Notes under the pieces: generated by a model
Databases searched by the model: none
What the model saw: only the letters and a program-made list of their open reading frames with translations
Told to the model about the DNA's origin: nothing
Made by a program: the position numbers and the translations under genes
DNA from: Collinsella aerofaciens
GTDB taxonomy: Bacteria > Actinomycetota > Coriobacteriia > Coriobacteriales > Coriobacteriaceae
DNA: 64,000 bases
Direction of reading: 5' to 3'
Assembly: GCF_015554145.1 (NCBI RefSeq)
Contig: NZ_JADNHZ010000001.1
Coordinates: 62,001-126,000 of the forward strand
Part shown: one piece after another, positions 33,973-42,588 of the stretch
How positions within the stretch are numbered: the stretch's first letter is position 1
Layout: each line of letters begins with the position of its first letter

Positions 33973-35249
33973 TAGTCAAGTCCCGAGAAGGAGGGATATG
34001 CGCTCTCGCCGTGTTGACTTGCATCCAAGCCCAGCGCCTCATCGGCCTCGTCCACGCGCAGGCTGCCGCGGAACAGCGCCTTGACCACCGCGGCAATCAC
34101 CAAGTCGAGCACCAGCACAATAGCGACCGTCACCACAATGCCCAGGATTTGCGAGATGAGCAGCGACATGTCACCCGTGTAGAACAGGCCGCCCTTACCG
34201 GTCCACGAAAGCTCCGGCACGCAGAACAGGCCCGTGAGCACGCCGCCCAAGATGCCGCCGATACCATGGCAGCCAAACGCGTCGAGCGCATCGTCGTAGC
34301 CGAACTTGGTCTTGAGATGGCTGATGGCCAGGTAACAGACGGGAGAGACGATCAGGCCCATGACCAGCGCCGCCCACGGCTCGACAAAGCCCGCGCCCGG
34401 CGTGACCACCACAAGGCCCGCAACCAGACCGGTGCTGGCGCCCACCAGCGTGGGACGACCGGTGTGCACGCGCTCGACGGCAAGCCACGAGACCATGCCC
34501 GCCGCGCTGGCCGTCACGGTGTTGAGGATGGCGAGTGCCGCCACGGCGTCGGCCTTAAACTCGCTGCCGCCGTTAAAGCCAAACCAACCAAACCAAAGTA
34601 GACCGGCGCCCAGCGCCACAAACGGCACGTTATGCGGACGGTAGCTCACCATGCCAAAGCCGCGACGACGGCCGAGCATTAAGCAGAGAATCAGGCCCGT
34701 GAGACCAGACGAAATGTGTACCACGTCGCCGCCGGCAAAGTCGAGCGCGCCGATGATGTCGCCGATAAAGGAACCATCGCCGCCCCAAACCATGTGGGCG
34801 AGCGGCGCATAGACCACGAGCAGCCAAATGCCCAGGAAGGCCGTCATGGCACCAAACTTAACGCGGCCTGCCAGACTGCCCGTAACGATAGCGGCGGTGA
34901 TCATGGCAAACGCCATCTGGAAGGCGATGTTGATGATCTGAGGGTAGACGGCACCGCCCGCGGCATTGCCCTCGGCCGCCTGCAGCACCTGGTTGAGCAC
35001 CGGTAGGCACAGCAACTGGTCAAGGCCTCCAATAAACGGACTCGAGCCGTCGCCGCCGTAGGCCAGCGACCAGCCGGCAACAATCCACAGCACACCAACC
35101 AGGCCAATGGCGCCAAAGCACATAAGCATGGTGTTGATGACATTTTTGCGCCTAGACAGACCGCCATAGAAAAACGCCAGGCCCGGTGTCATTAAAAACA
35201 CGAGCATGGTGCAGATGAGCATAAACGTTGTCGATCCCGTATCGTACAT
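33972..35249 (-). CDS. amt: Ammonium transporter Amt
   Basis: A 425-residue ammonium channel with about 11 helices, trimeric in the membrane. Signature segments are FLMTPGLAFFYGGLSRRKN (start), DFAGGDVVHISSGLTGLILCLMLG (twin-His pore, first His), VGASTGLVAGLVVVTPGAG, and DDALDAFGCHGIGGILGGVLTGLF (second His). The start is MYDTGSTTFML with AAGGGGG upstream. It is paired with the PII gene; PII would block the pore when nitrogen is plentiful. No GlnR or TnrA box is recognised in the 200 bp upstream. Confidence 0.96.
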   Translation of the reverse strand: MYDTGSTTFMLICTMLVFLMTPGLAFFYGGLSRRKNVINTMLMCFGAIGLVGVLWIVAGWSLAYGGDGSSPFIGGLDQLLCLPVLNQVLQAAEGNAAGGAVYPQIINIAFQMAFAMITAAIVTGSLAGRVKFGAMTAFLGIWLLVVYAPLAHMVWGGDGSFIGDIIGALDFAGGDVVHISSGLTGLILCLMLGRRRGFGMVSYRPHNVPFVALGAGLLWFGWFGFNGGSEFKADAVAALAILNTVTASAAGMVSWLAVERVHTGRPTLVGASTGLVAGLVVVTPGAGFVEPWAALVMGLIVSPVCYLAISHLKTKFGYDDALDAFGCHGIGGILGGVLTGLFCVPELSWTGKGGLFYTGDMSLLISQILGIVVTVAIVLVLDLVIAAVVKALFRGSLRVDEADEALGLDASQHGESAYPSFSGLD

Positions 35250-35446
35250 TCGTCCCCCTTGGTCGCATGAACGTTGTCGGCGCCCATAATGCGGCCGAGG
35301 GGCAACTGGTGTAGACCAGATACGGCGTTGTTAAACGCTGCGTTGTCGAATGGAAACGGTGCCGCAATCTTGGAAACGGCGCGGCAACGGGCGCGAAACG
35401 AACGGGAAATACGCGAGCAAGGAAGCCGTGAGCGCGCCCGCCCCGC

Positions 35447-36466
35447 CTAGCGCCGGAACAGCTCGCGAGCTCGGTCGCGGAGATCGGTGGCCCGGATGAC
35501 GCCCTCGTAGCGATTGATGCGCAAGCGCGGAAAGGCATTGAAGAAGCGCAGGTCGCGACGACTGAGCGACACACTCGGCACCGGACGGCTCATGCGCTTG
35601 CCGGCAAGGCGACGACTGAGCGACGGACGCGGCATGCTCGGCGCGGCATCGGCAACGCGGCGGGCAGCAAGCGCCAGGCCGCGAGCACCATCCGAGATAA
35701 ACGTCGGCATCGAAGCCTTCTCGCGCAGGGCATCGAGCGCCGCGTCGCCCAGCTCGGCCAGCCAAGCGTTAACGGCGCGACCGCGGATATGCGTCTGCGC
35801 CACCGAGTCGATCGCCGAATCGGGAATACGTTCGAGCATAGAGTCGGAGGCGTCGGCAAGCGACTCATTGATGCGGTCGGCAAGGTCGGCACGCACACGC
35901 TCAAGCTGATCGGACAGGCGGCGCCAGCTGGCCAACGAGCACACCGCATCGACCATCATCGCGACCGCGACGATAAAGGCGGACAGCCGCACAATCAGCA
36001 CCGGCAGATGGCCAAGCAGCCCCAGCAATGCCGGCTCCACTAAACGGCAAATACACAACGCACCCAAGCCAAATGCGCAGGCCCAGTACAGGCAGATGCG
36101 TCCGTGCAGGTTAAACGGCAGATGCGAGTAATCCCAAAACCGGGCACCCGTCGTTTTTTCCAACAGCACGCCCACGCTATATTCGATCACGCTGCATACG
36201 AGCGCGGCAGCGACAAACTGGCTCGAGGCGTCTGGGATTCCACGCAGCAGCAACCAGCACGCGATGCCGCCCGCACCGTAGATGGGACAACACGGCCCTA
36301 GCAAAAAGCCGCTGTTGGCAAAGCGTCCGTGGTTGAGCATGGCGCAGACTGTCGACTCCCATACCCAGCCGCAAAAACCGTAGAAGGCAAACGAGAGTAC
36401 CAGCGCCGAGAGCGGACAGGCGGCAAGCGTCGCGCCGTCAAATGCCATGTCGATCGCGGTTCCCAC
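35447..36466 (-). CDS. CmpB-like membrane protein (putative ABC-transporter type IV, PF06541)
   Basis: A 339-residue protein. The N-terminal half has five or six membrane helices with the family motifs YGFCGWVWESTVC, NSGFLLGPCCPIYGAGGI and EYSVGVLLEKTTGARFWDYS. The C-terminal 170 residues are a soluble, Arg-rich helical region. The family was named as ABC-related, but no transport has been shown, and homologues sit near phosphatases or HD proteins. The start is GTG at 36466 with GAGGAG upstream, 3 bp after the HD gene stop, so the two are co-transcribed. Confidence 0.8.
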   Translation of the reverse strand: MGTAIDMAFDGATLAACPLSALVLSFAFYGFCGWVWESTVCAMLNHGRFANSGFLLGPCCPIYGAGGIACWLLLRGIPDASSQFVAAALVCSVIEYSVGVLLEKTTGARFWDYSHLPFNLHGRICLYWACAFGLGALCICRLVEPALLGLLGHLPVLIVRLSAFIVAVAMMVDAVCSLASWRRLSDQLERVRADLADRINESLADASDSMLERIPDSAIDSVAQTHIRGRAVNAWLAELGDAALDALREKASMPTFISDGARGLALAARRVADAAPSMPRPSLSRRLAGKRMSRPVPSVSLSRRDLRFFNAFPRLRINRYEGVIRATDLRDRARELFRR

Positions 36467-36469
36467 CGT

Positions 36470-37027
36470 CTACCCACTCCTCTTTTCGTTCGATTCTTTG
36501 CTCGAGCCGTCACTCGACCCCTCGTTCAAATCGTTCGCGCCGCCTTTGCGCGGCAGACGGCCGGCAATCGTCTCGCGCAGCGCGCACCATTTATCCGCCA
36601 GGCACACAATCCATGCCTCACGACACGTCGGCGGCACCGGTACCAGCGGAAACATATGCCGTACGATAATATTCCGCTCGCGCGGCGTCAGCTCAAAATC
36701 TTCCTCCGCACGCGCCAAGGCAAAAAACGGGTGGCGAAAGCCATGCAGCCGATGGCTTGGGTCGGGATCGTGCCAGTCATAGAGAAAGTAATCGTGCAGC
36801 AGGGCCCCGCGCAGCAGCGATAAGCGGTCGACGGAGATACCGACGCGGCCCAGGCGCTCGGCAACGGACAGACTTGCCCGCGCCACCGAGGTCACATGTG
36901 CATAAACCGTCACATCGCCATGTTGGATAAACTCATGCATCAGGTCCAAGCGGCCCGCCTGGGCAAGCTGACGGGCGGCATCGTCGACCTCGCGCGCGAT
37001 TTTCTCGGCACGAACGGTATCGGACAT
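36470..37027 (-). CDS. HD domain protein (predicted metal-dependent phosphohydrolase)
   Basis: A 185-residue HD-superfamily protein. Ligands expected for the fold are visible: His in VTVYAHVTSVARAS, the HD pair in LLRGALLHDYFLYDWHD, then HGFRHP and IIVRHMFP with further His, and Asp in VCLADKW. The C-terminal 25 residues are a low-complexity Ser/Asn/Lys tail. The ATG at 37027 has AAGGAGG. It is operonic with the CmpB-like gene. Relatives hydrolyse nucleotides or other phosphate esters; the substrate is unknown. Confidence 0.85.
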   Translation of the reverse strand: MSDTVRAEKIAREVDDAARQLAQAGRLDLMHEFIQHGDVTVYAHVTSVARASLSVAERLGRVGISVDRLSLLRGALLHDYFLYDWHDPDPSHRLHGFRHPFFALARAEEDFELTPRERNIIVRHMFPLVPVPPTCREAWIVCLADKWCALRETIAGRLPRKGGANDLNEGSSDGSSKESNEKRSG

Positions 37028-37255
37028 GCGGCCTCCTTCCGGCGGCGCTCGGCGGCAAGCCGCAGCCTGCACGCAATGAATAAAATCATCATGGAACTTA
37101 TCAGTATGGCATCGGACAAAACGTTTTGCCCCACCAGTTGGCGAATTACCGCGCCGCCGTCACATATCAAACGCCAAAATGTGCGAGACTGTCTTGTGCA
37201 ATTGTGCCGGCCGAGGGAGTGCCGGCGCACGATTCGCATGGAGTAACCCACAACG

Positions 37256-39037
37256 ATGCTGCTTACGCAAACGACAACGCCCGAGGACGTCAAGGCTCTC
37301 GATCGCGCCGAGCTTCCGCTGCTCTGCGGCGAGATCCGCCACGCCATCCTCGAAAGCTCCGCCGCCGTCGGCGGGCACGTTGCCCCCAACCTGGGCGTCG
37401 TTGAGCTTACGGTTGCGCTTCATCGCGTGTTTAACTCCCCCACCGACAAAATTGTCTTTGACGTATCGCACCAGACCTATGCCCACAAGGCGCTGACTGG
37501 GCGCGCGTACACTTATATCGACCCGGCACGCTACGGCGAGGCCTCTGGCTTTGCCAATCCCGACGAGTCCGAACACGACCTGTTCGCCATGGGCCACACC
37601 TCTACATCGGTGAGCCTGGGCTGCGGCTTGGCGCACGCTCGTGACCTGGCGGGCGATGCGTACAACGTCATCACCATCATTGGCGACGGTTCGCTTTCGG
37701 GCGGTCTGGCGTTTGAGGGCTTCAACAATGCCGCCGAGCTCGACAGCAACTTGATCATCGTTGTCAATGACAACGACCAGTCCATTGCCGAGAACCACGG
37801 TGGCCTGTATCGCAATCTGGCCGAGCTGCGCGCCAGCAACGGCACCTGCAGGCGCAACGTTTTCCGCGCGATGGGGCTCGACTACCGCTATTTAGACGCC
37901 GGCAACGATGTGTTGGCCCTCGTCGACGCGCTGCAGGAGCTGCGCGATATCGATCACCCCATCGTGCTGCACGTCTCGACCGCCAAGGGCAAGGGCTTTG
38001 AGCCAGCCCAGAGCGACCCCGAGCGCTGGCATCATGTAGGTCCGTTTGACATGGCGACTGGGCGCAAGCTCTGCCCGGGCCATCCGAGCGAGCCTGCGCC
38101 GCGCACCTATGCCGACATTACGGGCGAGGCCCTGAGCGCTGCCATAGAGCGCGATCCGCAGGTTGTGGGCATCACGGCCGCAACGCCCTACATCATGGGC
38201 TTTACGCCCGAGCTTCGCGCCGCGGCAGGCAAGCAGTTTGTTGACGTGGGCATTGCCGAGGAGCACGCCGTGACCTTTGCCACCGCGCTTGCGCGCTCGG
38301 GCGCCAAGCCAGTCTTTGGTGTGTACGGCACGTTTTTGCAGCGCGCCTACGACGAGCTGTGGCACGACCTGTGCCTCAACGACGCCCCCGCAACCATCCT
38401 GGTATTTGGCGCGTCGATCTTTGGCACCACATCCGAGACGCATCTCTCGTTCTTTGATATTTCCATGCTGGGCGGTCTTCCCAACATGCGCTACCTGGCG
38501 CCGGCCTGCATGGAGGAATATCTATCCATGCTGAGCTGGTCGCTCGACCATCGCGAGCATCCTGTGGCGATTCGCGTGCCCGGCATTGGCCTGGTAAGCC
38601 GCCCCGACTTGGCGCCTGCCGAGGACGCCGATTACGGTGTCGCGCGCTACAACGTGGTGCGCCAGGGCCGCGACGTGGCCGTGCTCGCGCTCGGCGATTT
38701 CTTTGAGCTGGGCGAGCGCGTGGCAAACCGCTTGGCAGCCGAATACGGTATCGAGGCCACGCTCGTCAACCCTCGCTTTGCAACCGAGCTTGACCGCGAG
38801 TTCCTCGACAGCCTTGCCGCCGAGCATCGCGTTGTCATCACCCTCGAGGACGGCATCTTGGACGGCGGTTGGGGCGAACGCGTCGCGTGCTACTTGGCCT
38901 GCACGCCCGTGCGCACGCGCACCTTCGGCATCGCCAAGGGCTTCCCCGACCGCTACGACCCCAACGAGCTGCTCGCTCAGAACGGCATGACGGTCGAGAA
39001 CATGGCCGCCGAGGCCGTAAGGCTACTCAACAAGTAA
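37256..39037 (+). CDS. Divergent 1-deoxy-D-xylulose-5-phosphate synthase-like enzyme
   Basis: A 593-residue thiamine-diphosphate enzyme of the Dxs family (Dxs condenses pyruvate and glyceraldehyde-3-phosphate for isoprenoids). The ThDP motif GDGSLSGGLAFEGFNNA...NDNDQSIAEN, the HVAPNLGVVELTVALH region, the HQTYAHKALTGR loop and the catalytic-Glu segment GIAEEHAVTFATAL are present. But the usual DRAG motif, whose Arg binds the substrate phosphate, is replaced by FGAS, and the following LR is LG. The protein is also about 30 residues shorter than typical Dxs. It may be a paralogue with another acceptor. There is no isoprenoid gene beside it. A weak ribosome site precedes the ATG, with a GTGCCGGC hairpin in the leader. 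Confidence 0.75.
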   Translation: MLLTQTTTPEDVKALDRAELPLLCGEIRHAILESSAAVGGHVAPNLGVVELTVALHRVFNSPTDKIVFDVSHQTYAHKALTGRAYTYIDPARYGEASGFANPDESEHDLFAMGHTSTSVSLGCGLAHARDLAGDAYNVITIIGDGSLSGGLAFEGFNNAAELDSNLIIVVNDNDQSIAENHGGLYRNLAELRASNGTCRRNVFRAMGLDYRYLDAGNDVLALVDALQELRDIDHPIVLHVSTAKGKGFEPAQSDPERWHHVGPFDMATGRKLCPGHPSEPAPRTYADITGEALSAAIERDPQVVGITAATPYIMGFTPELRAAAGKQFVDVGIAEEHAVTFATALARSGAKPVFGVYGTFLQRAYDELWHDLCLNDAPATILVFGASIFGTTSETHLSFFDISMLGGLPNMRYLAPACMEEYLSMLSWSLDHREHPVAIRVPGIGLVSRPDLAPAEDADYGVARYNVVRQGRDVAVLALGDFFELGERVANRLAAEYGIEATLVNPRFATELDREFLDSLAAEHRVVITLEDGILDGGWGERVACYLACTPVRTRTFGIAKGFPDRYDPNELLAQNGMTVENMAAEAVRLLNK

Positions 39038-39040
39038 AAA

Positions 39041-39080
39041 GCCTCCGCAAGGGAAGCACCCCTGCGGAGGTTTATATTTT
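39041..39080 (+). terminator. Terminator of the Dxs-like gene
   Basis: GCCTCCGCA/TGCGGAGG stem (with AGGG/CCCC continuation) followed by TTTATATTTT. Confidence 0.92.
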
Positions 39081-39090
39081 CGCGACGCGA

Positions 39091-39309
39091 TTATCTCGAT
39101 CTGTAACATCTAGGGCCCGAATTCCCGTCTAACTGTTACAGATCTAGATAAGACGTCTTAGTCCCAGACCTTTGTCTCAATCTGTAACAGATAGAGACCT
39201 TTTGGCCGTCCAGATGTTACAGATTGAGACATTCGAATTCCCCTGAAGAGAAAATCTCAATCTGTAACAGTTACTCGGTAAAAACGGCTGCAGATGTTAC
39301 AGATCGAGA
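39091..39309. repeat. Three tandem hairpins with 25-nt loops (family D)
   Basis: Three consecutive inverted repeats lie with a period of about 80-81 bp. Arms are TCTCGATCTGTAACA, TCTCAATCTGTAACA and TCTCAATCTGTAACA with their complements TGTTACAGAT(C/T)NAGA. Left arms begin at 39094, 39175 and 39255; right arms are near 39134, 39215 and 39295. Each loop is exactly 25 nt and the loop sequences differ. It is not a CRISPR: repeat orientation alternates and the spacer length pattern differs. It lies between the Dxs-like terminator and the alcohol dehydrogenase stop. It may be a clustered REP-like element. Confidence 0.92.
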
Positions 39310-39325
39310 CAAAGCAGCAAGGCAA

Positions 39326-40528
39326 CTAACGGTAGCTGTTCTTGAGAATTTTGACGACGTCGGGGTCGGTCAGCGTCACGGGGTCGTGGCTGAACAGGAC
39401 GCCGTTGGTCGTCAGAGCGTTGTGCGCGATGGCCGGCAGCTCTTCGACCGTAATCCCCCACTCGCTCATGGCGAGGTCTGCCACATGGCAAGCCTCCATC
39501 AGGCGCGTGAGCTCAATCACAAAATCGTGCGGATCATCCGCGGCGGCATTGCCCATCAGACGCGCCATGTCGATATAGCGCTCGGGTGCGGCACCATGAT
39601 CGATCATCCACGTGTGATAGGCACGGGCGATCATAATGAGACCGGCGCCGTGCGGCAGGTCGTGATGATGCGCGCTCATGCCATGTTCAAGACCATGCGA
39701 GCCCGTGGTGCCCGAGGCATCCATGGCGTAACCGCCGAGCGTGTTGGCAAACGCAAGGCTCGAGCGCGCCTCCAGGTCATCGCCATTATTGACGCACGCA
39801 GGCAGCGCCACGGCGGCACGGCGAATGCCTTCGCGGCAAACCATGTCACCCATGGGCGTGTTGGTATTTGAGATGTAGCACTCAACGCAATGGAACAGGG
39901 CGTCGAATCCCTGATAGGCGGTCAGACGTGCCGGAACGCTCACCATAAGCTCGGGATCAACGATCGAAAGTACCGGAAACAGGCGCGGATCGCCCAGGCG
40001 AAGCTTCTCATCATTGTCCTCGCAGGACAGGACACCGCCCGCATCGACCTCGGAGCCGGTACCCGCCGTGGTGGTCACGCAAACAAGCGGCAGCGGATCG
40101 TTAGGGATGGACAGGCCGAGCGCAGTGCCACCATTCACAAAGTCCCAGATGTCACCGGGGCACTCGTTGCCCTCGGCATCGGTATGCGGGTTGGTCGCCA
40201 CCGCGCAGATGCCCTTGCTGCCGTCCATGACCGAACCGCCGCCGAGCGCCAGCACAAAGTCACAGTCATGGGTGCGCGCCATCCAGCCACCTGCGTTGAC
40301 GGTCTCGCGCAGGGGGTTGGGCTCAATGCGATCGAACAGCTCGTGCGCCACGCCGGCGCGTTCGAGCTCGACCTCCAAACGTCCCAGATATCCAAAGCGC
40401 TTGACCGAGTTGCCACCCGTGGTAACGATGAGCGCTTTGGTGCCGGGCAGCTTCTGCGCGCCCAGCTCGCCCAATTTGCCCGCGCCAGACAACACCTTGG
40501 TCGGTGCGAAAAACGAATAACCGTTCAT
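39326..40528 (-). CDS. Iron-containing alcohol dehydrogenase
   Basis: A 400-residue NAD(P)-dependent, iron-activated dehydrogenase of the BdhA/YqdH type. It has FAPTKVLSGAGKL at the start, the nucleotide-binding ALGGGSVMDGSKGICAV and VCVTTTAGTGSEVD, and metal-ligand residues Asp in VPARLTAYQGFDALFHCVE and the His cluster in HGLEHGMSAHHHDLPHGAG. This group reduces aldehydes such as butanal in fermenters. The ATG follows AAGGAG. It is a single gene, divergent from the amino-acid ABC operon. Confidence 0.94.
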   Translation of the reverse strand: MNGYSFFAPTKVLSGAGKLGELGAQKLPGTKALIVTTGGNSVKRFGYLGRLEVELERAGVAHELFDRIEPNPLRETVNAGGWMARTHDCDFVLALGGGSVMDGSKGICAVATNPHTDAEGNECPGDIWDFVNGGTALGLSIPNDPLPLVCVTTTAGTGSEVDAGGVLSCEDNDEKLRLGDPRLFPVLSIVDPELMVSVPARLTAYQGFDALFHCVECYISNTNTPMGDMVCREGIRRAAVALPACVNNGDDLEARSSLAFANTLGGYAMDASGTTGSHGLEHGMSAHHHDLPHGAGLIMIARAYHTWMIDHGAAPERYIDMARLMGNAAADDPHDFVIELTRLMEACHVADLAMSEWGITVEELPAIAHNALTTNGVLFSHDPVTLTDPDVVKILKNSYR

Positions 40529-40641
40529 ACGCGATCTCCTTACTTATATATGCGTCGCATTGCCGCCATTATAGCGACCGCTGCGAGCGATCATGCCGTC
40601 GGCAAAACGCTATCTCAGCCATAATAATCGACGTTTCCCCA

Positions 40642-40683
40642 GGTAAAACCTACCAAAATAAACCTGTCCCTTTATGGTAGGTA
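40642..40683 (+). repeat. Hairpin repeat family A, copy with compensatory arm change
   Basis: Same core (AAATAAACCTGTCCCTTT), but the arms read ACCTACCA/TGGTAGGT instead of ACCTGCCA/TGGCAGGT. Both strands of the stem changed together, so base pairing is kept. It lies in a divergent promoter region, not behind a gene. Confidence 0.85.
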
Positions 40684-40724
40684 GAATAACCCATAAGGTA
40701 AGTATGTTTCTGAGTTATTTCGTG

Positions 40725-40754
40725 TTGACCCATTTGAGCGCGATAGGGTATAAC
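40725..40754 (+). promoter_or_regulatory. Promoter of the amino-acid ABC importer
   Basis: -35 TTGACC, an 18-bp spacer and -10 TATAAC, 43 bp upstream of the binding-protein start. Confidence 0.7.
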
Positions 40755-40797
40755 TCTACTCAACCACTAGGGATTTTATTGAGAAAGGTGTTCTACC

Positions 40798-41790
40798 ATG
40801 AGCAAGAACCTCTCCCAGCAGGTCGTTCTCGACCGCCGCGGCTTCGTCGCCGCCACCTTCGCAACCGTCGCCGGCCTTGGTCTTGCCGGCTGCTCCGACA
40901 CCAGTACCGAGGCCGACAAGGGTTCCGCCGGTTCCTCCAAGAGCTCCGAGGATACCGAGGTTTCCGCCACGCTCGACGCCAAGGCATTCGACAAGCTGGT
41001 CAACGACGGCCCCAAGGCCGATGATGACGCCATCGCCGCCAGCACCTGGGCTACGGCCGTCAAGGATGCCGGCGTCTTTACGATCGGTGGCGTCCAGACC
41101 TCCACGCTCTTCTCCCTCCTCAACGAGAAGGACGGTCAGACCCGCGGCTTCGACGCCGGTATCGCACAGCTCCTGTCCAACTACATTCTGGGCGAGAACA
41201 AGGTCGAGATCACCCAGGTGACCTCGGACACGCGCGAGTCCGTCCTGCAGAACGGCCAAGTCGACGCTGTCTTTGCCACCTACACCATCACTGACGAGCG
41301 CAAGAAGCTCGTCTCCTTCGCCGGTCCCTACTACTACACCCAGCAGGCCATCCTGGTGCTCGCCGACAACGACGACATCAAGAGCGTCGACGACCTGGCC
41401 GACAAGAACGTCGCCGTCCAGTCCGGCTCCAACGGCCCCGCCATCCTGGAGGAGCTCGCTCCCAAGGCCAGCCAGCAGGAGTTCAAGACCGACGAGGAGG
41501 CCCGCCAGGCACTCCAGCAGGGCCGCGTTGACGCCTACGTCATCGACAACAACATGCAGCAGAGCGCCCTGGTCCGCGAGCCCGGTAAGTATAAGATCGC
41601 CGGCAAGCCCTTCGGCAGCAAGGAGCCCTATGGCATCGGCCTGCCGCTCGATTCCGACGGCGTCGCCTTTGTCAACGACTTCCTTAAGAAGATCGAGGAC
41701 GACGGCACCTGGACCGAGCTGTGGCAGATCTGCATCGGTGACCGCACGGGCGACACCAATGTTCCCGAGCTGCCCGAGATCGGCGCCTAG
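40798..41790 (+). CDS. Amino-acid ABC transporter, Tat-type lipoprotein binding component
   Basis: A 330-residue solute-binding protein of family 3 (polar amino acids, probably glutamate/glutamine). The N-terminus carries a twin-arginine motif, DRRGFVAATFATVAGLGLAGC, whose hydrophobic stretch ends in a lipobox (LAGC). It is therefore predicted to be exported by Tat and lipid-anchored. Binding-domain motifs are FTIGGVQTSTLFSLLNEKDGQTRGFDAGIAQLL, DAVFATYTITDERKKLVSFAGPYYYTQQAILV and VAVQSGSNGPAILEEL. It is the first gene of a four-gene importer, followed by a hairpin that may cut downstream expression. Confidence 0.93.
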   Translation: MSKNLSQQVVLDRRGFVAATFATVAGLGLAGCSDTSTEADKGSAGSSKSSEDTEVSATLDAKAFDKLVNDGPKADDDAIAASTWATAVKDAGVFTIGGVQTSTLFSLLNEKDGQTRGFDAGIAQLLSNYILGENKVEITQVTSDTRESVLQNGQVDAVFATYTITDERKKLVSFAGPYYYTQQAILVLADNDDIKSVDDLADKNVAVQSGSNGPAILEELAPKASQQEFKTDEEARQALQQGRVDAYVIDNNMQQSALVREPGKYKIAGKPFGSKEPYGIGLPLDSDGVAFVNDFLKKIEDDGTWTELWQICIGDRTGDTNVPELPEIGA

Positions 41791-41878
41791 GCAACGCGCC
41801 TAGTAACGGCCGCAACGAAACCATACGGAAACGCACGGTGCGCTTTATTGCGCTAAACTGTTTCCTTACTGAGTTGTC

Positions 41879-41907
41879 GGGGCTTCCGTACACACGGGAG
41901 CCCCTTT
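41879..41907 (+). terminator. Attenuating hairpin between binding protein and permeases
   Basis: GGGGCTTCCGT/ACGGGAGCCCC stem followed by TTTCCTT. A partial terminator here would give more binding protein than permease, as is common in such operons. Confidence 0.65.
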
Positions 41908-41928
41908 CCTTATCGGCGGGAGGTCCGC

Positions 41929-42588
41929 ATGAGTCTCTCCGAGCTCTGGTCGCTCTATGGCCAGAACTACATTGACGCGCTGCTAGCAACCTGGGGCATG
42001 ACGCTTGAGTCGTTTGCCATCGCCATGGTGCTGGCCGTCGCCGTCACCGTGATGCGCGTGTCGCCGCTCAAGCCGCTGCGCGTCTTTGGCGACCTGTATG
42101 TCCAGGTCTTCCGTAACATCCCCGGCATCGCGCTGCTCATCATCGTCGTCTACGCATTGCCGCCACTCAAGGTCGTTCTGCCCTACCGTACCTGCGTTAT
42201 CGTCGCCACGGTGTTGCTGGGCTCCGCCTTTGGCTCCGAGAACTTTATGAGCGGCATCAACACCGTCGGTGTCGGCCAGGTGGAAGCCGCCCGCTCGCTG
42301 GGCATGAGCTTCAGCCGTATCCTCGCTAAGATCGTGATTCCGCAGGCGCTGCGCTCGAGCGTGCTGCCCATGACCAACCTCTTTATCGCCGTCATGCTCA
42401 CCACCGCGCTCGGCAGTCAGGTGCCGCTTAAACCGCAGGAGCTCACCGGCGTGGTGAGCTACATCAACACGCGCTCGCTCGGCGGCGTCGCCGCGTTCTT
42501 CATCTCGGCGCTCGGCTACCTGGGCACGGCCTTTGTGGTGAGCCACATTGGCAACTATATCGATAAGAAGGTGAGGATCCTCCGATGA
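41929..42588 (+). CDS. Amino-acid ABC transporter permease (first)
   Basis: A 219-residue membrane subunit of the HisM/GltK type with about five helices. The EAA loop that docks the ATPase is GVGQVEAARSLGMSFSRILAKIVIPQALR (residues about 117-145). The N-terminal MTLESFAIAMVLAVAVTVM helix and the FRNIPGIALLIIVVYALPPL loop fit the family. GGGAGG precedes the ATG, and its end overlaps the next permease start (ATGA). Confidence 0.94.
   Translation: MSLSELWSLYGQNYIDALLATWGMTLESFAIAMVLAVAVTVMRVSPLKPLRVFGDLYVQVFRNIPGIALLIIVVYALPPLKVVLPYRTCVIVATVLLGSAFGSENFMSGINTVGVGQVEAARSLGMSFSRILAKIVIPQALRSSVLPMTNLFIAVMLTTALGSQVPLKPQELTGVVSYINTRSLGGVAAFFISALGYLGTAFVVSHIGNYIDKKVRILR

Noticed and set aside
39091-39309. 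Possible CRISPR array
   Set aside because: The repeats are inverted pairs in alternating orientation with 25-nt loops and unequal gaps, and no cas gene is nearby.
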